From Syngnathus acus (lineage: Eukaryota > Chordata > Actinopteri > Syngnathiformes > Syngnathidae): a stretch of DNA of 64,000 bases. The stretch lies in assembly GCF_901709675.1 (NCBI RefSeq), contig NC_051088.1, forward strand, positions 4,101,164 through 4,165,163, given 5' to 3'. This document shows, piece after piece, positions 1 through 51,700 of the stretch (its first letter is position 1; each line of letters begins with the position of its first letter). The notes under the pieces were generated by a model that was given only the letters and a program-made list of their open reading frames with translations, was not told the origin of the DNA and searched no databases. Made by a program: the position numbers and the translations under genes.

Positions 1-60
<60 letters not shown>
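1..60. repeat. (GT)30 microsatellite
   Basis: A perfect dinucleotide GT run opens the window and may continue beyond the left edge. It lies in sequence I assign to a downstream intron of the erc2-like gene. Confidence 0.97.
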
Positions 61-62
<2 letters not shown>

Positions 63-573
63 CTTTGCGAGGGACACTAATTAGCGGGGCTAGTGTGCCT
101 ACTTCTCAACTTCCTCAGGACCATTTCCTGGGATAGTAATTATTAGGTACGTGTGATAAATTCCAGGCCTTCTTCGAGCCTTCAAGAGATAGATCAGTGG
201 AGTGAGAGAGTGCCAAACAAAGACGAAAGCATTCAACAGCAAAAGTCAGTGTGAAGTCGTAAAATAAAAGAGGCGATTCTACGCAAAATCTACTTGATTC
301 TCTTTAGTTCCCAAATATCAGCTTTGATGTGTCACCCACGCAACAACTCTGCACCCTATTATGGAAATGTTTCTTCAGATGTCGAACCGTGCATCCTTTT
401 GATTTCAATATTGCGCAATCATTCCAAATGATTAAGTTATAGAGGCCGCATGCATTTCAAACAACATACTTCGCACTTTGCAGGACTAGTACACGTCAGG
501 AAAGCAGAAAAACAGGAATAGGAATTTGGGTGGGGGTCCTCCATTTATGACCTCTGCCCCTAAAGCAATTCAG

Positions 574-722
574 TGACGTAGACGATTCATTACACGTGAC
601 AATGACGTCTTCAGTGACGTCTCCATTAAATGTAATCGAAAAGTGACGGCAAAAAAAGTTGGATCAATTAGTCCCAAATGAAAACCCAGGTACCACCTGC
701 CCGCCGGCCACCACTATATAAA
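574..722 (+). promoter_or_regulatory. CRE/E-box cluster followed by a TATA-like box
   Basis: TGACGT cores occur at 574, 603 and 615, a TGACGG half-site at 644, and a CACGTG E-box at 593-598. About 70 bp further on is TATATAAA at 715-722. The order (CREB/ATF-type sites, then TATA) is that of an inducible promoter reading to the right, antisense to the erc2-like gene. No recognisable coding exon follows, so a promoter of a noncoding transcript, an intronic enhancer or chance all remain possible. Confidence 0.3.
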
Positions 723-2324
723 CTTTACATCAGCTGTTAGTCTAATAAATGTGTTCAGTATTCATACATGTTATATTGTTTCCAAAGACTTAGCCGCTGG
801 ATATATTCTTATTTCAATCCACCCCCCCACCTTAAGTTCTCTTTTCATTTATCTCTAAAATTCCTGTGGTGATCTGGCCCCCCACTGACCAAATGGAGGA
901 GGCAGCAAAGTAGGCCGGCCCTGACATAACAACACACCTAGCGAGCCGACACACATGTCGAAGGTAAACACGGGTGTCAGAGGGCACGGGAGCACAGACA
1001 GACATGATGAATGGCCTCGAGTTCCCACGAGGCGACACGCACACAAACCTGCTCAGGAAGAGGAAGGTGATGTGCGGTCAGCTCCACCTCATCACTGCAG
1101 CACAGAGAATCCCTTTCAGTCACCTTGGACGTCTCATCGTTGCCTTAACACAACAATCGCACTTGAACACCGTACTTGTGCGCGCCTCAATCACTACGTG
1201 TCCGTCTCTGCGCTGGCACAAACCGTCGACTGTGCATGTTCTTGTCTGTGTACTGTAAGCACGTTTAGGCAAGTAGAAGTGATTCAAAATCACAAATGGG
1301 AACACAATGCTGAGTAAATGTTGAAAATGTGCACTGTTTCCATGATTTCATTGCGTACTTGAGAGTGTCTGGGCCCTTCAGACAGATCAGTAAGCAGGGA
1401 CATGACCTTGCCTCTACAGCCGGACTCTCGAGTGTTTTGGCACCGTAACCATGGCGATGGCTCTACGGAGACAGGATGTCTACATCGGGGATTTGAAAGT
1501 CATAACGTCGCTGTTGCTCTAAGCTTCATTATGCCACGGGTTGCTCTCACTTGCCAACAATAGGTCAAAGCAGCGCACTTGTTGGATGGAGAAAGGAGTG
1601 AACATCAAATGTGACATTGGTATTTGGGGAAATTTATACTTGGCTTAAGACAGATATGTCACTTTTTTTTAATGTCCTACTGACATTAAAGGGACAGAGT
1701 GTAGCATTTTTTTATGTTCTTTTTTTTTAAACTATTTAAAAAAAATATGGCAAAAGAATTTCTACCACATAAAAATAAAAATAAAATACAAATATTTATT
1801 TATGTTAAACAGTTAATTTAAAAAATAACCCAAAACATTTTCTACCACATACAAATACATTTTGAAAAAAATAAAAATCATAGGTCTGATAATCATGGGT
1901 AGGGCCTCACCCTATAGGAAGCTGACATTTTTCGCTATACGGATACACGAAGGAAACAAACTTAAGTCAGACTACAGCAAGTGTAAAAAATGCAACTCAC
2001 TGTTTGTGATGACATTTAGAAATGGGTTAAGCGTCTCGAGTTCAACACCACGGCAAACTAAAACCACAACAGTAACCATGTGGAGGGTGTCACTCAAAAC
2101 CGAGCAGAATTTGGTCATCTTTTCCAAGCATTTGTATATATTATCTTTTTTTGTGGCTAAATGAGAATGAAACTGTTGGATGGTAAAATTGTTCAAGGTC
2201 TGCCAAATAGGACACTGTATACAAATCTTACCCCTAGCTCTTTCTTGATCTGCTTACAGTGTTGAAGAATTTAAAATGCTGTTCCAAAGTTTGGTGTAGC
2301 AGGATGTTTATTGGTATAGCTTAT

Positions 2325-2378
2325 ACACACACACACACACGCACACACGCACGCACGCACGCACACACACACGCACGT
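2325..2378. repeat. AC-rich microsatellite
   Basis: A run of AC units interrupted by GC. It lies in an erc2-like intron. Confidence 0.9.
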
Positions 2379-3172
2379 ACACTGCTTTTCTCATGTCATT
2401 TGCAGCTCCACCCCTTGTTTTCTCTCATCTTTCTTCTATCACTCCTTCCATCATTCCCTTACTCCATTTCCTTAACACCCTCTTCATCAATCGCACCCTG
2501 AATCCATCGTCTTTTCATAGACTATTCCCTCCCTAAATCTTCTTCTGCCTCTCTTGTAATTATTCTGTCCTTTGACACATGTAAGTGTGACGGATGCCTG
2601 GTTCTTTTTTTAAAGGCTCACACGACAACGTCTGTCCACTTTGATGTACAGTTCATTGCGTGATGCTTCTAACTTGTGCCACTCCTCTTCAAGAGACAAG
2701 TGAGGTGCGACAAAGACATGCGGAAGGAAGCCATCAGTTTTTTAAAAATAAAATGGGCTGCAGATGTGGTGCAGGCAAGAGAGAACAATTTACTTTTCGT
2801 CCTACAGCACTTACTCGGGACCCCGGCGCCAAATGAGCCACTCGGCCGACCCGGCTCTCGATACGTTTCATTACGAACTCGCTTGTCCAACACTAGAAGA
2901 ACTCACTCCATGCAGCGGTACTGCAAATGATTCGTCTTTTTCATCAACAAATGCCACACTACAACTGAAAGAAAAAGAAACCTGGCACAAGTTTCTCTCC
3001 TGATTTCTAGGATTTAAATGTTTCAGTGTGTGCAGACCGAATCGGACTGCTGCAAGAAAACCTCCCCACCCTCTCACGTTCTCCCATTACTTCACATTCT
3101 CTTGCCTATCTGGCCTGCTTGTTTGTGTCTGTGCAAAGTTGAACCAGAGCCGTGCTGTGGGAATATGGTGTA

Positions 3173-3216
3173 CGTGTGTGTGTTAGAGTGTGTGTGTGTG
3201 CGTGTGTGTGTGTGTT
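3173..3216. repeat. GT-rich microsatellite
   Basis: Interrupted GT run. It lies about 150 bp from a CA run at 3364, so the two could pair on one strand. Confidence 0.85.
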
Positions 3217-3363
3217 CGCCATACGCATCTCTGAGCCTTGTTAAAATGCAAGCGCCTCTCTTCGCCCCACCCGCAGTTCAATAGTCCTTTAATCCGCATC
3301 GTCGGTGACCCCAAACCCATGCTTCTGACCTCTTCATGCGCACTACATTGAATGCACTAAGAC

Positions 3364-3393
3364 CACACACACAAGCACACACACACACACACG
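3364..3393. repeat. CA microsatellite
   Basis: Interrupted CA run, complementary in sense to the GT runs on either side at 3173 and 3745. Confidence 0.85.
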
Positions 3394-3744
3394 CATAAGC
3401 ACCCACCTCCTTAGCTCGTGGCATTGTAGCCTGGCATCCAGTCCAAGGAATTGCACACAAACAGCACATGTAATTTTGATGTTTATGTCAGCCAACCATC
3501 ACACTGACTTTCTTCCTCAACTATCTCTGTAGCGGTGATATAATAATGATTTAAGACGAGCGCCAGCAGACTATACAAGAATAATTCACCAGCCAAGGCA
3601 ATGTTTTGTGAGTGTGTTTGCAATTTTACATCTAAAAAGAGGCACATCTTGGGATTGTCTCATATGTAACACATTTGTACTGCTGGAAACCTCTGCTTAG
3701 ATGAGGCTGGGGGGGACAGATAGGAAGATAGTTTATATGAAAAT

Positions 3745-3812
3745 TGTGTGTGCGTGTGTGTGTGCGGGTGTGTGTGCCTGCGTGCGCGCGTGTGTGTGCG
3801 CATGTGTGTGTG
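3745..3812. repeat. GT/GC alternating purine-pyrimidine tract
   Basis: GT units mixed with GC, including a GCGCGCG core near 3784. Such alternating tracts are the classic Z-DNA-prone type. Confidence 0.85.
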
Positions 3813-4242
3813 CTTGGCACAAGTACAGGTACCTTTTTCTGTTTATAAACATGCTGTCTCGGACCTAGACGTGCATACTTTCAGCTACACACACTTTCTA
3901 TCCAACCCGTCAAAACAAACGCACATGCAGTCCCTCCACTGAATTGACTCGCATACTATATTGAAACATGTCCAATTCCACTTTTCTTTTTCTTCTTTTT
4001 GTCAAACACATAAAAAGCCATCACACATTTTATTGGATCTGCTCTCTGAACTTCCCTCACACACAAGAAAGCAATAGCTGATCCCATCTTTGATATCCTC
4101 GCATGACTCATGTGGACACTGTGTATCATTTCGTCTTACTACAATTTGGGTAAGGTCGTTTCTGTTTTGGCATGACTGTACCCCAATGCACAAAGCAAGT
4201 TCATTTAAAGTAGGTAGGTCGAAAGATGTGAGTGAAACTAAC

Positions 4243-46317
<42,075 letters not shown>

Positions 46318-47518
46318 CTAATAACAGAAAGAGGTTGCCATGGGCAACAGGGCTCCCAAATACACCAACCGAACATGACTTGGTTTCAGGAACAGGACTA
46401 GACATCATGAATCCTTGATTAAAAAAGAAGAAAAGAATCAAATTAAAATTAGACATAAGAAAAAAAAAAATACATCAATGCCGAAACTTAATAAAATTGG
46501 AAATGGCGTTTTGGTTTTATATTGTAGGTAAGATGAAAGATTGTTCAATTATCATTCACTTATAATCTCAGTTCAATGGAGTTCAATAGATTTCAAATGA
46601 AGGTTATTGTGGCTTTAGACCTGCAACAAATTTCCACACTTTTGGATACTGAAAATTGCATTTTGGAACAATCTACTGGACACACCAATACCATCTACAA
46701 ATGCAACTGACAAGTTCAGACATTCTTTTTCTACCTCATATATCACAGGCAGTCTATTATTTTAGCAGAATAAATCGATAAATTTGGTCATTTATTGTAC
46801 ATCTTAAATACGTACAGTGTTTGTTTCCACTGTGATTTATTTATAGTTTAGAATTGTCTACTGTTAGCCTCTTGTAATTGATGTTTAATTTACACTCATA
46901 TTCAAACCTACGGACAGGTTAATCTTCAATCAACATGTTTTCAGAATGTAGGAGGCAACAGCAATTCCTACGCGGAGAGAGAGGGCAGATTCACACCCCC
47001 AACTTCAGAACTGTGACGCAGATTTGCTTATCCACCATTCCACCCATGGAGAATCAAAAAACGCATTTATCTGTGATGGGCCAGATATTGGAATGGCCCG
47101 TAAATCATAAGCAAATCCAAACGATAATCCCTCCTCTAATCCAAAAGGATTGGACGGTGGTGGTCACTGCACAATATCCAATTGAGTGATTGGTTAAATC
47201 TGAATGTCAATCATAACACAGATGTCAATCTCTCATCAGTCAGTGGTGCGAACAATGATTTTAGCTTTTGGGTGCTTTGTGGGAAATCATCAAATATGTT
47301 ACGTTACATTTATGTCGACATCTGACTGGTTCACAATAGAGCAATCGAACAAGTTGCTCAATGCAATCACGTTATTTCATTGCGACAACTATAAGAGCAA
47401 AATAACTACAAGAGCAAAATAAAACAACTGTAGCAACTGCAAGTAACTCACTTGCTTTTATTTCCCAAATTGTCGTGACAGCCAGCTGTTGCCTGCAACA
47501 AGTCGTAGTTTTGCCGAG

Positions 47519-47526
47519 TGACGTCA
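47519..47526. promoter_or_regulatory. CRE palindrome upstream of erc2-like gene
   Basis: TGACGTCA in the CpG-richer zone 1.4 kb upstream of the start codon and close to the likely transcription start. Confidence 0.45.
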
Positions 47527-47821
47527 CTGATATCCATCCGTAAAGACAGTTTCCGAAAACATTTCCACTTGCCAACCACTATTTTAATTGCATGCAAGTG
47601 TAAAAGGGCGCATCCTCGATACAGACGCCGCCGCCGCGTAACTCTACTACTACAACTGCATGAGGAGGATTAGTTTCCTGCTCATATGTGCACTGCTACA
47701 TGCTACACGAGTCCAATGCCTTACATAATAATTAATCTCAGTCCACATAGTTGTCATGCATGCGTTTGTCATGTTTGCAGCGGGGAGTAATACGGTACAC
47801 CCTGCCCAAACACGTACGCAC

Positions 47822-47960
47822 CTCTCTTCCATCAACCGGTAGCCGGCTCCTCCACCTGCCCGGAGTGGGTTACTCCATCACGATGTCATCCGGTCAGCTG
47901 TGCCGCTTTCGTGCGTGACCTCTGCTGCCATCATGCGTAGTGTGCGCTGCCAAATGTTGG
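47822..47960 (-). promoter_or_regulatory. putative erc2-like noncoding first exon and core promoter
   Basis: A CpG-rich stretch on the minus strand with a YY1-like GATGGCAGC and a donor-like AGAGAG/GTGCGT at its downstream end. It would splice to the acceptor at 46318. The exact start is not visible. Confidence 0.25.
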
Positions 47961-48411
47961 CGCGTGCGCGACAGGACTGCTGCCCCAGCAGTCCTTTGGA
48001 CTATGATTGGACCGTTTCATCCTCATCATCATCATCGTCGCCGCTATAGTACATGGACGTCAACTGGTCATAAAACTTAATCGTCATTTTCCATGCAAAA
48101 TGTCCCAGGTCAATTTTGGCCAGGGAATATCCGGTTTGTTAAATTATTTTTAGTTTGAACGTTTTGGACAGCTAAGAAATTCATGACAATGAAATGTGGC
48201 AGTGAAATCTGTAAGGATATTATTATCATATTACATCAGTTTTTAAGTGATTTATGCTTCTGCTTGGCACTGAAGTTTAACAAGACTTATATGGGATGAA
48301 ACTGCATTTTCACTCGACATCCCAAAATACGAGAGACTTGTGCTGACACAAGGACATTATGAATGCATTATTATGGAATAAAGACAGCACAGATGCCTAT
48401 TTAAAACAGCC

Positions 48412-48417
48412 TTTATT
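48412..48417 (-). terminator. apeh: apeh polyadenylation signal
   Basis: AATAAA on the minus strand, 210 bp after the apeh stop codon, giving a short 3' UTR. Confidence 0.6.
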
Positions 48418-48626
48418 CAAGTTTTAGGAGAGCTAAAACATTTAAAAAAATAATCATATATATTGTATCATCCCTAATCATCTCAGACACAGACAGAATC
48501 AAATGAATCTTGTTTTAGACCACTTATTTCCTTGGTCTTCACAAAGCCCCCAAAACAGGAAAGAACCTCCTTAGTATTTCAATATTTAGCAAGAGTTCAC
48601 GCAAAACTCTTTTCATTCAAGCCCCA

Positions 48627-48732
48627 TCACTCAAACAGGTGCTGTACAAACCACAGAGCGCTGTTCATGAAGCTATCAGACTCCGCATCCACATTGGGCA
48701 GGGAGTGGTTGTTCCCCGGGTACATCAGCAAA
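48627..48732 (-). CDS. apeh: apeh exon 23 (stop, catalytic His)
   Basis: Residues 695-729 with His704 in YPGNNHSLPNVDAESDSF, then TGA at 48627-48629. Confidence 0.95.
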
Positions 48733-51700
48733 CTACACACCAAATATCAGAGCATCAGAAACTCATGGTAGAAAACAGACAAGTCAGAAAAAGCAACTTA
48801 CCGGACAGGCACTTGTTTTGCCTTTAGAGCTCTGTAATATTCAATTCCTTGTTTGTGGGGTACACGCTTGTCATCTTCTCCGAGTACGAGTAAGACCGGT
48901 GTTTTCACCTACATTCATGTAACTGATTAGCACCAATTAAGCACACATCCATACTAAACACACATTTATCCTTCACAGATCTCATACCTGTGACACATGT
49001 TTGACTGGAGACTTGCTCAACATTTGTTCCCAAACAGCAGGCTCGTATAGACTATCTGCGGTGTAGTCAGAGCCAGCCTCAAACATGCACCTGTAAAATG
49101 TGAAAATCAGAATCAGCGGCAGTTAAAGTAAAATCTGGTACTTCCTTTTCTCGTAGCACTGCAAAACAGCGATCAAGTAGCACAAAGAAAGCATGTCACA
49201 CTACCAGTCCGGGATGTCTGTGGTGCAAACCATAGAGGCCAGATTGACGACGGGGTTGAAAGCCACACAAGCCTTGTAGTAACTGGGATATTGGCCAATG
49301 AGATGACAGGCTAAGAAGCCTCCATGAGAACCTCCGGCAACTGCCAGTTTCTGCCTGTCGAACTTGTCACCCTTCAGAACACTTTCAACAGCAAACTGGG
49401 GGTGAAAAACATGAAAACAACATCATGCAGGAGTTGGTAAGAAATTAATTGTGGGGATTGTTTCACAATTGCAACTTCACAAATAAAACACCAATGCAGT
49501 AAGATCATGTGTAACACAAGTCAAAACAAAAGAACCTATTGCCGCCTAAATATGTACAATTACTCATTTTACTTGAACGTCTTTGACGTCTTGTGTCCCA
49601 ACATTGCCGGGCAATGAGAGGATATTGTCCTGGCCAAATCCAATCGACCCCCGATAGTTCACTGAAAACAGATAAAACAAGCAAAAAATGGTTATGGATA
49701 TGCCAATCATCCATTTAAAATCACTAAGCAACTTTTGCAGAGTTTGACACAGTTTTAATATATTAAGGACATTTTTGGCACTAGCTTGGCACACATAAGG
49801 TTTGAGATTTCAAAGTTTCACTTTGGGATTTGAACACACCTAACAACACAGCAAAGCCCAACTTGCAATACACCGCGGGGGACAGAAGCCAGTCTGCAAC
49901 AGTCACAGAGTGTGGACCCCCTGTAGACATAAATATTTTATTGTTCATCGCTCAGTATAACAATCCCATTAGCAGTAATTCATTCATTAATAATTCAGTC
50001 GTAATTCATTATAATTACAATCATTGCAACAAAAATAATTCATGTGACACAAGGCAAACAATTTAAGAATAAGTCAAGTCAATTCTCTGTTTCTTAAGAC
50101 AATATGCCAGGAATAATGCAATGCAAACTTAAGTCAGCATAAGCACCAACCGTGAGGATACACAATAAGAGGTAGCTTGGCACCGTCCTTCTCCTCCTTT
50201 GGTTTAAATAGTAAAGCTTCGAAGTCAAGGCCAGCTGGGAAAACAGAAAATGGCATTATATTTCATAAACACATCAATTGCAATTTCGAGTTGAGACAAT
50301 TAGCAAGACAAAAAAAGTTAGTCATCTATAATATTAATCATATTTTGTTTAATTATTACATCGCTTAACATTATATTTGATGATGTATTTTTATTTATTA
50401 TTATGCCAAATATGTTAATGAGTGCTTGCCTGGATAGATTTTTGAGTTCATATGAACATTAAAAAAATCCAATGTATTACCAATAAATAAAAATGTTGCT
50501 TGGAAGTGTTTTAATTTTTTCCCCTAATTAAAAATAGGAAGAAAAAACAATAACATATCAAGCTCTTACGGTATTGGCTGTTGTCTTGGTCTGAGGGAGG
50601 GGCCAACGTCAAGATCTGCCAATCAATTTCTGGCAATGTCTGAGATTCCTCCAGTGTAATCCAGACCATTTGTTCGTCAGAATCCCTGGTCGGAAGAAAC
50701 CCCACTCTCTGGACACGAGACAAGTGAAATCCCAGTTCAATAAAAACGTGAGGGTAAGTCCAGCAGCCAAAGTGGCTCTAGGTCAGATATTTTTTGAATG
50801 CCTTAATGGAAACTAAAATCCCGTCATGCCATCTAATAATTGAATGAAGAAATGAATACCAGACTTGGAGGGCAGTTTGGTGAAGAGCAGCTTGCCACTA
50901 TCAGATCTCTCTCGACAGTCAGCAGATTCCAGGCACCCATGGCAGACGCTACATAACACATATTTACGTTTGATTATAAATACAATTGTTGTGACTGAAA
51001 AGACATTTTGAACTGGTGAACAACTTGCTGCCTCAAAACATTAGTAACCACTCAAACAAACAGTCTGTTGTGGTCGAACATTTTTAACAATAGCAGTTTG
51101 TTGTTCACGGAGGGCTGAGGTAGACCGAGATAACGCTGCTCAGTTGCATGTATGTGCATATATTTCAGATTTCTTTACCAAACAAATTTCAAATAAATCA
51201 TAATTGGACATGCAGACGGTCAAAAAAAAAAAAAAAAAAAAAGCATTCGTGATGTAATTTATTGAGCCTTTGGTATGTCTTGACTCACTTGAGGTCAACG
51301 AGGTGACGCTCCCTGTATTTATATCCACTGCCAGCAACTCCTTCAACACAGACAAGAACAACTTTTAATCTGGGACATTCAACGAGAGTGAAAAAAATTT
51401 ACAATGAGTATAATGCACAATTCGTATTCTGAAATAAGAAAGACCTTGCGGCTGCGCTGAGGACAGGCAAAAATAATTCGCTGACTATCTGCTGACCAGC
51501 ATTTAGGTGGCAACTGAGTGCAATAGATGCCAGTGAAGCCATCTGTACAATCACAAACACAAACATTCAAGACGAATTATAAATGAAAAGTGTGCAGTGA
51601 AAATAGCAACAAATGTCAATTACCTTCTCTTGGTCTCTTTACCACATCCACCACCACTGATGTCTTCTTAGTATACCAATCATACTAGACAGAACATCCA

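Larger units (their letters stand above)
1..4242 (-). other. intron or 3' part of erc2-like gene; no exon recognised
   Basis: No segment resembling the remaining C-terminal ELKS/CAST exons was found here on the minus strand, so those exons probably lie beyond the left edge. The stretch holds several GT/CA microsatellites and, at 574-722, a plus-strand cluster of CRE-like sites followed by a TATA-like box. Short open frames here are driven by dinucleotide repeats or resemble nothing I know. Confidence 0.6.
46318..48411 (-). other. erc2-like upstream region; 5' intron and promoter zone
   Basis: No coding exon. Around 47.5-48.0 kb the sequence becomes richer in CpG. It contains a perfect CRE (47519-47526), GCCGCCGCCGCG near 47627, and a GATGGCAGC YY1-like core on the minus strand near 47930. 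A usable donor AGAGAG/GTGCGT at 47822/47821 could end a noncoding first exon. Confidence 0.5.

Noticed and set aside
955-1317. 120-codon plus-strand frame downstream of the CRE/TATA cluster
   Set aside because: It lies where a transcript might run, but the protein is Cys/His/Thr-rich without domain signs and competes with frames in two other phases. Not called as a gene.
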